This document shows positions 17,238 to 29,185 of a DNA stretch of 33,480 bases, piece by piece. Both the position numbers and the translations under genes were made by a program. The notes under the pieces were generated by a model, which worked only from the letters and a program-made list of their open reading frames with translations, ran no database searches and was not told the DNA's origin. Source of the DNA: Gammaproteobacteria bacterium (GTDB taxonomy: Bacteria; Pseudomonadota; Gammaproteobacteria; UBA6186; Azoamicaceae); assembly GCA_013286785.1 (NCBI GenBank), contig JABDFC010000016.1, positions 1 to 33,480 of the forward strand, in the 5' to 3' direction. How positions within the stretch are numbered: position 1 is the first letter of the stretch; each line of letters starts with the position of its first letter.

Positions 17238-18163
17238 ATGAGTTTAAATTATTTAGAGTTCGAGCGGCCCATTGCCGAGTTAGCGGCCAAAATCGAAGAA
17301 CTTCGGTTGGTGGGAACGGACAACGTCATCAATATCCAAGAGGAAATTTCGCGGCTCGAAAACAAAAGTAGAGAGCTGACTGATTCTATTTTTCGTTCTT
17401 TGACGGCTTGGCAGATTGTCCAGCTCGCAAGACACCCGTTACGCCCCTACTCCTTAGATTATATTGGTAGAATTTTTACCGATTTTGATGAATTACACGG
17501 GGATCGGGCCTACGCCGACGATAAGGCATTGATCACCGGTTTGGCCTATTTAGACAATGAACCAGTGATGATCATTGGCCAACAAAAAGGGCGAGATACC
17601 AAAGAAAAATTAATGCGCAATTTTGGCATGATGCACCCCGAAGGCTATCGTAAAGCCTTACGGATGGCGAAATTAGCCGAGAAATTTCGAATTCCAATCA
17701 TTACATTGATAGATACGCCGGGTGCTTATCCGGGTGTGGGTGCCGAAGCGCGTGGACAGAGCGAAGCCATTGCGCGAAATTTATTAGAGTTAGCAGGGTT
17801 AGAAGTGCCGGTTTTGTGTGTCGTTATTGGCGAAGGTTGCTCGGGTGGCGCACTGGGGATTGGTGTGGGGGATCTCACCCTCATGCTGCAATATGCTTAT
17901 TATGCAACCATCTCACCAGAAGGATGTGCAACCATCCTCTGGAAAAGTGCTACAAAAGCGGAAGAAGCTGCAGAAGTGATGGGGATCACTGCCAATCGCC
18001 TGCTAAAATTAGGGCTGATTGATGATATTATTCCCGAACCTTTGGGCGGTGCTCATCGGAACATCGACGAAATGGCCGAAAATCTTAAATTGGCCTTAAC
18101 GCAAGGTTTGCGCACCTTAAAAAATTTACCCACCGAAAAATTGCTGAGTAGACGGTATCAACG

Positions 18164-18191
<28 letters not shown>
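17238..18191 (+). CDS. accA: Acetyl-CoA carboxylase carboxyltransferase subunit alpha
   Basis: A 317-residue subunit that, with AccD, transfers the carboxyl group from biotin to acetyl-CoA to give malonyl-CoA, the entry to fatty acid and hence lipid A acyl synthesis. Characteristic blocks are an N-terminal coiled region ([14 protein letters not shown]), [38 protein letters not shown], and [15 protein letters not shown] followed by [10 protein letters not shown]. Length matches the family. It is 79 nt after dnaE, which leaves room for a promoter, though none stands out. Its last 28 nt overlap tilS. Confidence 0.97.
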
Positions 18192-21683
<3,492 letters not shown>

Positions 21684-21697
<14 letters not shown>

Positions 21698-22982
21698 AGA
21701 GGTTCGTGCGCGAGAAATTTTAGATTCTCGAGGAACCCCAACCATTGAAGCCGAAGTTGTATTATCCTCAGGTGTGATTGGACGTGCGTGCGTGCCGTCA
21801 GGGGCTTCAACGGGCCAGCACGAAGCCGTCGAATTAAGGGACGGCGGGACACGGTATCGGGGCAAAGGGGTCTTAAAAGCGGTTCACAACGTCGAGCATG
21901 AAATCCGAGATGCGGTGTTGGGGCACGATGTCCGTCACCAAAAAGGAATCGATGAAATATTGATCCGTCTAGATGATACGCCCAATAAAAGCCGATTGGG
22001 TGCGAATGCGATTTTGTCGGTTTCAATGGCTGTTGCCAGAGCCGCATCCTTAGCAGTGAATGTTCCTTTGTACCAATATTTGCATCAGGGGCACACCGGT
22101 TCTTGGCAGTTGCCTGTGCCGCTCATGAATATCATTAATGGGGGTGCGCACGCCGATAATACCCTCGATATTCAGGAATTCATGATAGTTCCTGTTGGGG
22201 CTCCGACTTTTAAAGAAGCGGTGCGTTATGGCGTTGAGGTATTTCAAACGCTTAAAACGATTTTAAAACAAAAAAAACTCAACACGGCTGTGGGTGATGA
22301 GGGTGGGTTTGCACCCGATTTGCCTTCTAATGAAGCGGCCATCGAGTTAATCTTGACCGCCATTGAAAGTGCTGGCTTTAAGGCTGGCAAAGATATTTAT
22401 CTGGCACTGGATTTAGCCAGTAACGAATTATTAGAGGATAATCGCTATCATTTAAAATCCGAAAATCGTTCTTTTTCGGTGGAAGAATGGGTAGCCTATT
22501 TAGCGCAATGGGTAAATCGCTATCCTTTAATTTCTCTCGAAGATGCCATGGGAGAAGAAGATTGGTCTGGTTGGAAATTATTGACCGAATCACTGGGAAG
22601 TCGAGTTCAAATTGTGGGCGATGATATTTTTGTGACGAACACAAAATTATTGCTGCGTGGAATTCATGAAAATGTCGCCAATTCCGTGTTAATAAAACCG
22701 AATCAAATTGGAACCCTCACGGAAACTTGCCAGACGCTTCATTTGGCCAAAGAATCGAAATACACCACGATCATTTCGCATCGTTCGGGCGAGACAGGAG
22801 ACGATTTTATTGCCGACTTATCGGTTGCTACAGAGGCAGGTCAGATTAAAACGGGATCGTTATGCCGTTCCGATCGAGTAGGCAAATATAATCAATTAAT
22901 GAGAATTGAAGAGCAACTGGGCGCTAGTGCGCAATATGCGGGCTTGTCTCCCTTTATTGGCAAAGAGTCGCTCCGAACATGA
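21684..22982 (+). CDS. eno: Enolase
   Basis: A 432-residue glycolytic enzyme that interconverts 2-phosphoglycerate and phosphoenolpyruvate and is also a degradosome component in E. coli. Visible blocks: [29 protein letters not shown], the Glu-containing [31 protein letters not shown], the active-site Lys in [10 protein letters not shown] and SHRSGETGD. The ATG at 21684 ([11 protein letters not shown]) is the family start even though the frame is open 15 nt further upstream. It supplies PEP, the substrate of the neighbouring KdsA. Confidence 0.97.
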
Positions 22983-23260
22983 AAAAATCGATTCTCACGT
23001 TATTAGTAATGATATTTTTGGTTTTACAGTATCGTCTTTGGGCGAGTGATAGTAATGTATTTGATGCGCTTCGCTTAGAAAGAGCCATTCACTCTGAAAA
23101 AGGAGGAATTGCGAAATTAGAAAAAAGAAACGAATTGTTGGATAGAGATGTGCAAGCATTGAAGATCCATCCCGAAGCATTAGAAGACAGAGCCAGAGCC
23201 GAATTGGGGATGATTAAAAAAGACGAGACCTTTTGTTTGGTGGTCGAGCCGGCGCGTTAA
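22979..23260 (+). CDS. ftsB: Cell division protein FtsB
   Basis: A 93-residue bitopic membrane protein of the divisome FtsQLB subcomplex. It has a single N-terminal transmembrane helix (about residues 4-22, [17 protein letters not shown]), a periplasmic coiled coil ([29 protein letters not shown]), and the family end motif [20 protein letters not shown]. Length and position after eno match gammaproteobacterial ftsB. The ATG overlaps the eno stop (ATGA). In most relatives ispD follows; here the conserved block stops. Confidence 0.93.
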   Translation: MKKSILTLLVMIFLVLQYRLWASDSNVFDALRLERAIHSEKGGIAKLEKRNELLDRDVQALKIHPEALEDRARAELGMIKKDETFCLVVEPAR

Positions 23261-23357
23261 TCAGGATCCTCGCAGATGCTTAATTGCACAAGTATTGCAC
23301 TCAACCAGCCACAACAACAAATAGGTGTCACAATTAGCATTTCAAGCCATTATAAAT

Positions 23358-23557
23358 ATGAATATCTTTAATCTTTTCAAAAAGAAGAACAAAAACTTCA
23401 TTAAAGCGTTTTACAAACGGTTTTATCCCAAATGCTGCAAAACCCCTGTAAAGCTCAGCAGATAATTAATGCTTTGATAATCGCGGGGGGCGATGTTAAT
23501 CGCTTGGATAAAGACGGCAATACCGCTAAAACCCCCTGTTTAGAGTTTGGTTTATAA
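23358..23557 (+). pseudogene. Ankyrin-repeat gene remnant, frameshifted
   Basis: An ATG at 23358 opens a short frame (MNIFNLFKKKNKNF) that ends after about 35 codons. In another frame the sequence from about 23432 to the stop at 23557 reads NALIIAGGDVNRLDKDGNTA, the typical end of one ankyrin repeat and the start of the next. The best reading is the start of an ankyrin-repeat gene with a frameshift near 23425 and loss of the rest. The remaining spacer on either side (23261-23357, 23558-23885) shows no gene. Confidence 0.55.
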
Positions 23558-23885
23558 CCCAATGAAACAATATGCCACTTGACCCATCATCGAAGGAGAT
23601 AGCAAACATATAATTTTTTCGGGCAGTCACGAAAGGCTTTATCTGTTGTTCGGTGAGTACAGTGTTCTAGAAGTTCTGTCCATCCTAGCCCAAAAATTAG
23701 CATATTTTGTTAGGTAAATAGGTTTATCTGTCCATTAAAGGATTTTTCTTACTTTTCCGCTTAAAATGCATATTTTTTTGTGAAAGTTTCTTTTGCAGTT
23801 TAGAACTTAGTATTCATCTCTTTCATGAAAAAATAAGTCTCCATACAATTCTTTATTATTCATTGTAGCCCACATCGATTAAATC

Positions 23886-23914
23886 TTTACAAAAAGAGAA
23901 CGCTATGGTGTAAT
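23886..23914 (+). promoter_or_regulatory. Sigma70-type promoter upstream of the first LuxR-type gene
   Basis: TTTACA and TGTAAT are separated by exactly 17 nt, each matching 5 of 6 consensus bases. Transcription would begin near 23921, giving a leader of roughly 75 nt before the ATG at 23995. Confidence 0.5.
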
Positions 23915-23949
23915 TTGTTGGAGTTTATTGGCAAATTTGTCTCATTTGT

Positions 23950-23972
23950 CCTGACATGTTCCATATGTGGGG
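23950..23972. promoter_or_regulatory. Imperfect dyad in the leader, possible operator
   Basis: The 23-bp stretch has inverted outer halves of the form CC..ACAT and ATGT..GG around a short centre. It lies between the proposed promoter and the start of a LuxR-type HTH gene, where an autoregulatory site would be expected. Binding is inferred from position and symmetry only. Confidence 0.35.
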
Positions 23973-23994
23973 TTAAGGAAGTGAGTGGTCGCCT

Positions 23995-24816
23995 ATGAAT
24001 CCTTATCAATTAAATTTTTGCGCATATAAATATGCAGAGTCTGCGCACTCTGAAATTTTATCACTCTGTGATCCACTTCTTACGTTTGGAATCAAAGTTT
24101 TTGCCTATTTTAGATTTTTTAATGACGGTAGGTATATTTATTTATGTAACAACTTAGAATGGATCGAATTTTGTTTACAAAACGTACATAATAATGAGGG
24201 TACGTCTTTAGGTGAAGAAATAACCCATGTTCCAAAAGATAATTACCATTGTTTTCTATGGCCTATTAAAAAAAGTGATTACTTAATGTCTGCTCTTTAT
24301 GAATTTAACATTTGGAATGGTCTTAGTATCTTTAAACAAAGGGAAGATTCAATAGAACTTTGGGGTTTTGCAGGTGACAGAAAGATAGAAGGACTACAAA
24401 ATTTTTATATTGAAAACATTGAGATTCTCAAAGATTTTACTTCTACTTTCAATATGAATGCGTCAGAAATTATATCCCCTAAAAAAGATTGTCTTGCCAT
24501 TTATAAAAATTTTAAGAAGCAAGGACCTGTTTTAAATGAACAGGAAGAAGAAAAAATAAGAGCTTTTATAAAAGCAACACCAATCCATAAGTACCCCATT
24601 ATATTTGGAGAAAAAGAAATTTATTTATCTGATAAAGAAATACAATGTGTTAATTTACTTTCTTCTGGAAAAAATGCAAAACAAATTGCTTCGAATCTTA
24701 AACTGTCTCCTAGAACTGTAGAAAAACATTTTGAAAACATTAAGAACAAAATAGGCTGTGAATCTAGAGATATCATTATAAAGACTTACAAAGAAAGCAT
24801 TCTCAATTGGTTATAG
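23995..24816 (+). CDS. LuxR-type HTH regulator with unrecognised N-terminal domain (1)
   Basis: A 273-residue probable DNA-binding regulator. The C-terminal LuxR/GerE helix-turn-helix covers about residues 210-265 (LSDKEIQCVNLLSSGKNAKQ, then LSPRTVEKHFENIKNKIG). The first 170 or so residues form a domain I cannot name, with aromatic-rich blocks (VFAYFRFFNDGRYIYL, NIWNGLSI, ELWGFAGD, NFYIENIEILKDF). The next gene has the same layout, so this is probably a shared sensor domain. It lacks the phospho-acceptor layout of a response regulator. The DNA is much richer in A and T than the housekeeping genes. The gene has its own likely promoter and is 4 nt upstream of its paralogue. Confidence 0.85.
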   Translation: MNPYQLNFCAYKYAESAHSEILSLCDPLLTFGIKVFAYFRFFNDGRYIYLCNNLEWIEFCLQNVHNNEGTSLGEEITHVPKDNYHCFLWPIKKSDYLMSALYEFNIWNGLSIFKQREDSIELWGFAGDRKIEGLQNFYIENIEILKDFTSTFNMNASEIISPKKDCLAIYKNFKKQGPVLNEQEEEKIRAFIKATPIHKYPIIFGEKEIYLSDKEIQCVNLLSSGKNAKQIASNLKLSPRTVEKHFENIKNKIGCESRDIIIKTYKESILNWL

Positions 24817-24820
24817 GACA

Positions 24821-25654
24821 ATGTTGAAAAACATGAATGAAGAGCAAAAATCCTATTCTTATTTTAAAATAACAAAAAAGCTGGCATTGCCATTGAGCCT
24901 GATAAATATAAAAACTTTTTTCTATTTTAGGGCATATAGAAATCACAGTTTTTTTATTCTAAGTAATGAACAATTTGTCTTAGATCATTTTGCTACCAGC
25001 AATGATATTGGTGAGCACCTTACTACCGTTATAAATGGGACCACTCCTGGGAAGATATTAGTTAATTTATGGCATGATAAAGAAGATAATTTCTTAAATG
25101 TTTTCTATAAATTGAAGATTTGGAACGGGATTAGTATATCCCTCTGCTTGAATGATTATGTGGATGTTTTTGGATTCGCCAAAAACATAAATGATGAAAA
25201 AAACGCTAATTTTTATTTAGAGCATTTTTGTTTGTTGAAAAGATTTATTATCTATTTCAGACTAAAAGGAAGAAAAATAATTGATAGTTTTAGCTTGAAT
25301 TATACAAAGAAATTTTCAAATAGCATAAAATTAAAAAACGAATACAATAATAGATTGGAATCAATAAGACAATTTCGCAAACTAATAACGCCCGAAAAAT
25401 TGGTGGTTCGCGATGGATATTTAAGAAAAACAGAATTGACACGGCAAGAAACCGCATGCTTACTTCTACTCTTAGAAGGAAGAAGTATGAGAAAAATTTC
25501 AGAAGAATTAAAAATTCCAATGAAAAAAGTAGAATCTTATTTGGAAAATATAAAAATCAAGACTGGATCTCATACAAAAACATCACTTCTATCAAATTTT
25601 TTCAATAATCAAATATATCAATCAAGGGCATCTTATGATCACTATAGACATTAA
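24821..25654 (+). CDS. LuxR-type HTH regulator with unrecognised N-terminal domain (2)
   Basis: A 277-residue paralogue of the preceding gene and probably co-transcribed with it. Matching N-terminal blocks are FFYFRAYRNHSFFIL, KIWNGISI, DVFGFAKN and NFYLEHFCLLKRF, in the same order and spacing. The C-terminal HTH (LTRQETACLLLLLEGRSMRK, then KVESYLENIKIKTG) is LuxR-like, but the recognition helix has the unusual IPMKKVESYL instead of the common LSPRTVEKH form, so it may bind a different site or bind weakly. ATG 24821 (TAGGA just upstream) or ATG 24833 may be the start. It is very AT-rich. Confidence 0.8.
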   Translation: MLKNMNEEQKSYSYFKITKKLALPLSLINIKTFFYFRAYRNHSFFILSNEQFVLDHFATSNDIGEHLTTVINGTTPGKILVNLWHDKEDNFLNVFYKLKIWNGISISLCLNDYVDVFGFAKNINDEKNANFYLEHFCLLKRFIIYFRLKGRKIIDSFSLNYTKKFSNSIKLKNEYNNRLESIRQFRKLITPEKLVVRDGYLRKTELTRQETACLLLLLEGRSMRKISEELKIPMKKVESYLENIKIKTGSHTKTSLLSNFFNNQIYQSRASYDHYRH

Positions 25655-25676
25655 TGAGATTAAAAAAATACAAAAC

Positions 25677-25719
25677 TTTTCGGATGTAAGAGATTAGAAT
25701 AAATTTCATAATCCGAAAA
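25677..25719. promoter_or_regulatory. Inverted repeat after the second LuxR-type gene
   Basis: TTTTCGGAT (25677-25685) and its exact complement ATCCGAAAA (25711-25719) enclose 25 nt. It could be a weak hairpin terminator or an operator. There is no clean U-run after it. Its role is unresolved. Confidence 0.3.
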
Positions 25720-25759
25720 ATCTTTCGATGGCAATTGTCTGTGGTATTTTAAGGGAGAC

Positions 25760-25864
25760 TTGCCTATCACTAATAAAATTGCAATAAACAATGAAAAATA
25801 TCTGGTCGATCTTGTAAGAGGAAAATACAAAAAATACGACCGTCATCCAACTATTTGGTGTTAG
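25760..25864 (+). other. Possible 34-residue ORF in the 399-nt spacer
   Basis: A TTG at 25760 lies a few bases after AAGGGAG and opens a 34-codon frame (KIAINNEKYLVDLVRGKYKK) ending at 25864. It matches nothing I recognise. The ribosome site is the only positive signal. The rest of 25720-26053 holds no recognisable gene. Confidence 0.2.
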
Positions 25865-26053
25865 TTTCAATTGACTATTTTTCTACGTATTTTTTCCCTA
25901 CTGGTAAGTTTCCATTGACGTTATCTTTACAATAATAAATTAGTTAAGACTCAGATTTTATAAATGATCTGACTTCTAAACCTATTTTAGAGAATGAGCC
26001 AATTTGAAGCTAGGCATTCGAATTAAATGGAAACAAATGCAATTGGAGGATTT

Positions 26054-26359
26054 ATGAAGGGATTAGAAATTAATACAAATAGCCTCAACTGTTTTTTAGT
26101 CAATGATAAAAAAGTACAACTTGTCAACAAACACTTAGAATCTTCTGGGATTACATTAACTAAGAGGGAAGCCGAATGTTTTTATTTACTTGCACAAGGA
26201 ATAACCTCAAAAAAAATAGCCAAAGTGTTAGATTTGTCACCACGCACAGTAGAAGAGTATATAATCAAGATTAAGAATAAAATTGGAGTTTCTTACAAAT
26301 GGGAGTTAAGCATGAAGGCTATGCATTTAATTTTAGAAACCTACGGACAAGATTTCTGA
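26054..26359 (+). CDS. Small stand-alone LuxR-type HTH protein (3)
   Basis: A 101-residue protein consisting mostly of a LuxR/GerE HTH (LTKREAECFYLLAQGITSKK, then LSPRTVEEYIIKIKNKIG), with about 35 residues before it. The HTH resembles that of the first LuxR-type gene more than the second. The frame is open from ATG 26027, but ATG 26054 is chosen because GGAGGA precedes it closely and 26027 has no ribosome site. It lacks the N-terminal domain of its neighbours. It could be a truncated copy, or a small partner that competes for the same sites (inference). Confidence 0.75.
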   Translation: MKGLEINTNSLNCFLVNDKKVQLVNKHLESSGITLTKREAECFYLLAQGITSKKIAKVLDLSPRTVEEYIIKIKNKIGVSYKWELSMKAMHLILETYGQDF

Positions 26360-26570
26360 AACTGGTGTTCTGTCGGCTGTGTTGCAATAAATTGGCGGTT
26401 TTGTGAAAATCAACTGTAAAGCCCCCGTCAACGCCTCCAATTAAAAGTAGAAACTAATCATGCTGACTGACCCATCTGCAAAAATAAGGCCATTGGTGTC
26501 GTGGGCTATAGAAAAATGGTCATATTCGCAATGATTTGTATGGAGTACACCGTTCCACGGTGCGGCTATC

Positions 26571-26930
26571 AGTGATGCCAAGCAAGAAATTACGGAATTA
26601 TTAATGCGATTAGCCGAGAGTCATAAACGATGGGGTTTTGGTTTGATGTTTAGATGGATGCGTCGCCAAGGTTATACCTGGAACCACAAAAGGGTGTATT
26701 AAATATACTGTGAATTAGCGTTAAATTTACGAATTAAGCCCAAAAGGCGAGTACCTGCTAGAGAACCAGTGCCACTGCATCAACCTATCAAGCCTAACGC
26801 ATTTTGGTCGATGGATTTTATGTTAGATGCGCTTGTTTGTGGTAGGAAATTTAGAGTATTGAATGTGCTTGATGATTTTAATCGTGAATCGCTAGTAATT
26901 GAAATAGATTTTTCTTTTAATAGCAATTAG
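26571..26930 (+). pseudogene. Decayed IS3-family transposase (OrfB) remnant
   Basis: One frame reads like the N-terminal half of an IS3-family integrase, IS407-like: LAESHKRWGFGLMFRWMRRQ, WNHKRVY, then a stop (TAA at 26699), then [27 protein letters not shown] and [19 protein letters not shown] holds the first Asp of the DDE triad. The other two catalytic residues are missing because the frame runs into unrelated sequence and stops at 26930. No OrfA or terminal inverted repeats were seen in 26360-26570. The element is dead. Confidence 0.8.
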
Positions 26931-26973
26931 ATATAGAAATCGTAACCTTGGTTGACAGCTTAATGGTGTAGGA

Positions 26974-27165
26974 TTATTTTCTATTGAATCGTTTAGGATC
27001 GAACTCTTTTCCTTCAGCCAGTTTTGATAATGGCGCTTTTTTTCTACTGCGTAACCCATTTTCATAGGGCAGATCCACCAGTTGCTGATCGACTGCCTTT
27101 CGAAAGCCATCGACCGCTTTTTCGTAATCATTCAGAATGACTTCAATGGATCTATTTCTCTTCAT
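26974..27165 (-). CDS. Unrecognised 63-residue protein
   Basis: A small basic protein (MKRNRSIEVILNDYEKAVDG...) with a predicted N-terminal helix and a Lys/Arg-rich C-terminal half. It starts inside the end of the upstream reverse-strand gene (14-nt overlap) and has AGAGGA before its ATG, which supports a real coupled gene rather than a chance frame. No family was recognised. It may act with the coiled-coil protein encoded just upstream. Confidence 0.55.
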   Translation of the reverse strand: MKRNRSIEVILNDYEKAVDGFRKAVDQQLVDLPYENGLRSRKKAPLSKLAEGKEFDPKRFNRK

Positions 27166-27856
27166 GGGGTTCCTCTATGGCCCGAAGCTCAGCTCTCAGT
27201 TTGTCCGCGTTATCTTTGAGATGGCTCAGTTCTTTGGGCCTGTCATGGTTGAAGTAATATAAATTTAACCGATCGTGTAATAAGGTTAATCGGGTAATTT
27301 TCTTTTGGAGTTCTAATTTTTGTATATTTTTTGTCATTTCCAGGAATTTTTCTTCTGATCTCAGTGCGAATAACGAATTTTTGTTTTGTTTTTGTTCTGC
27401 CGTTAACACATCGATGGATTTTTCCAAAGTTTCGATTAATTTTCCTTTATCTAAGATGGCTTGCGTCACGACAGCCACATAATCATTTTCGAGTTTTGCC
27501 AAGATGTTTAACAAAGGAACCAGATATTGGGTATAGTGTGTTTTAATTTTGAGCAAGATTTGATTTTGATCTCTCTCATGGGTTAAATCTGCTAAAGTTT
27601 GCGTGGTTCTCATGATCCGTTCTAAATCCTCAAATCCTTCGGTGACAGAACGCAGATATTCCCCTTTAAGCGGGTGTTGACTAAAATCCGATGAGAGTAT
27701 TTTGATTTTGTTTTCAATAAATTTTTCAATGTATAAACTCCATTTTTTAATTTCCGCTAAAATGGTCTCATTTTGACCGTGCAAATCTGTTTTTTTCTCC
27801 CAATCTTCTAGGTGAATTTTAAATTCAACTCTTAATTGTTGAGTAGCTCTGCTCAT
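27152..27856 (-). CDS. Unrecognised 234-residue coiled-coil protein
   Basis: A highly charged, mostly helical protein with no signal peptide or membrane segment. Heptad-like stretches are visible around residues 100-140 (LLKIKTHYTQYLVPLLNILA) and 165-230 (KNIQKLELQKKITRLTLLHD and a C-terminal KDNADKLRAELRAIEE). I do not recognise a family. It is followed with a 14-nt overlap by the 63-residue gene and is divergent from pcm across a 129-nt spacer. It lies in the place where ispD/ispF/truD/surE occur in relatives, so it belongs to the accessory insertion. Confidence 0.7.
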   Translation of the reverse strand: MSRATQQLRVEFKIHLEDWEKKTDLHGQNETILAEIKKWSLYIEKFIENKIKILSSDFSQHPLKGEYLRSVTEGFEDLERIMRTTQTLADLTHERDQNQILLKIKTHYTQYLVPLLNILAKLENDYVAVVTQAILDKGKLIETLEKSIDVLTAEQKQNKNSLFALRSEEKFLEMTKNIQKLELQKKITRLTLLHDRLNLYYFNHDRPKELSHLKDNADKLRAELRAIEEPHEEK

Positions 27857-27985
27857 TGTAGGGTCTCAATGTTTGTGGTCTTTAGTCTTAGAGGAGAATT
27901 TTGCCGTGAGGTTTCATTTGGCAAGCGGTATACTGAGAATAAGACAAAAAAAGACCGGATAACTGAAAATAAGCACAGGTAATAA

Positions 27986-28630
27986 ATGGAGACAGAGGAT
28001 AGATTTACCACCCTTCGCCGGCAATTGGTCCAAACGCTGCGTCGAGAGGGGATCCAAGACGAAACGGTGTTGGCCGCCGTGGAGGCCATTCCGCGTCATT
28101 ATTTTGTCCATCAAGCGTTTATCCGGGAGGCCTATGAAGATGAGGCATTACCCATTGAATTGGAGCAAACCATTTCTCAGCCCTATATGGTGGCTCGAAT
28201 GACCGAAGCTTTATGCCAAGGGGAGCGCTTGCAGTCGGTGTTAGAAATTGGGACTGGGACGGGTTACCAAGCGGCAGTCTTATCGCAATTGGTAGACACC
28301 GTTTATAGTGTGGAACGGATCCAATCCTTGGCGACCAGTGCCAAATATCGTTTAAAGGGGTTAGGGATTGAGAATGTGCTGGTTCGTTGTGATGACGGCA
28401 ATCAGGGTTGGCCGGAAAAGGCGCCTTTTCCGGGTATAATGGTCACCGCGGCGCCGACTAAAACCCCTCTGGCGTTATTAGAACAATTGGCGGTGGGGGG
28501 CAGAATGGTCATTCCAGTGGGTGAGCGTGATGATCAGCTCTTGTGTTTAATTACTCGCCACGAAGATCGCTTTGAACAAACAGTTTTGGAAAGAGTTAAG
28601 TTCGTTCCTTTATTGCCTGGATTACAATAA
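27986..28630 (+). CDS. pcm: Protein-L-isoaspartate O-methyltransferase
   Basis: A 214-residue SAM-dependent enzyme that starts repair of isoaspartyl residues in aged proteins. Characteristic blocks are the N-terminal IPRHYFVH, PIELEQTISQPYMVARM, the SAM-binding VLEIGTGTGYQAAVLS, the acidic YSVERI and GGRMVIPVG. Length and architecture match the family. A TATACT sequence at 27929 may be a -10 element, but no good -35 is visible. In relatives it follows surE; here it follows the accessory block. It is directly joined to the next gene. Confidence 0.95.
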   Translation: METEDRFTTLRRQLVQTLRREGIQDETVLAAVEAIPRHYFVHQAFIREAYEDEALPIELEQTISQPYMVARMTEALCQGERLQSVLEIGTGTGYQAAVLSQLVDTVYSVERIQSLATSAKYRLKGLGIENVLVRCDDGNQGWPEKAPFPGIMVTAAPTKTPLALLEQLAVGGRMVIPVGERDDQLLCLITRHEDRFEQTVLERVKFVPLLPGLQ

Positions 28631-29185
28631 ATGCAGTTTCCTTTTTTACTCAAGTGGTATGACAAAATTTTAACTTGGTCAAAGCATCCAAAAGCTCCCT
28701 TTTACTTGGGGGTTTTGAGTTTTATTGACGCTTCTCTTTGCCCGATTTCCCCCTTATTTATGATTTTATCAATGAGTTTCGCTGAGCCGCAACGTTCTTT
28801 TTATTTTGCGCTGATTGCGATTGTTGGGTCTTTTTTTGGCGGTATATTAGGATATATGATTGGGCTCTTGGCTTATGAAGTGATTGTATATCCGTTTATT
28901 CATCTGATGGGTTATGTCAAATACTATCAAATGGCGCTTCAGTGGTTTGATGCTTGGGGTTATTGGGCAATTATTATCGGTTGTTTTATGCCATTTATGC
29001 CGTATAAAATTTTTACCATTGGTGCTGGCATTTTACAATTAAATTTCCCCGGATTTTTACTGGTATCGCTCATCGGGCGAGCCGGCCGATTTTTAGTGAT
29101 TGCGGCGATCATTCGCTGGGGCGGCCCGAAGGTGGAACCCTATCTTCGACGGATGCTCACTCAATTATCAGAGTCTGGCCGTTAA
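28631..29185 (+). CDS. YqaA/DedA-type (SNARE-associated) membrane protein
   Basis: A 184-residue inner-membrane protein with four or five hydrophobic segments. FIDASLCPISPLFMI near the N-terminus and the central GSFFGGILGYMIGLLAYE, FMPFMPYKIFTIGAG and SLIGRAGRFL blocks are typical of the YqaA branch of the DedA family. Some DedA proteins act in lipid carrier recycling; the role of the YqaA branch is not settled. The ATG follows the pcm stop with no spacer. In relatives nlpD and rpoS would come next; they are not found here. Confidence 0.85.
   Translation: MQFPFLLKWYDKILTWSKHPKAPFYLGVLSFIDASLCPISPLFMILSMSFAEPQRSFYFALIAIVGSFFGGILGYMIGLLAYEVIVYPFIHLMGYVKYYQMALQWFDAWGYWAIIIGCFMPFMPYKIFTIGAGILQLNFPGFLLVSLIGRAGRFLVIAAIIRWGGPKVEPYLRRMLTQLSESGR

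Noticed and set aside
26892-27131. A 79-codon reverse-strand open frame overlapping the 63-residue gene in another frame
   Set aside because: The 63-residue frame has a proper ribosome site and a coupled overlap with the upstream gene; this one has neither.
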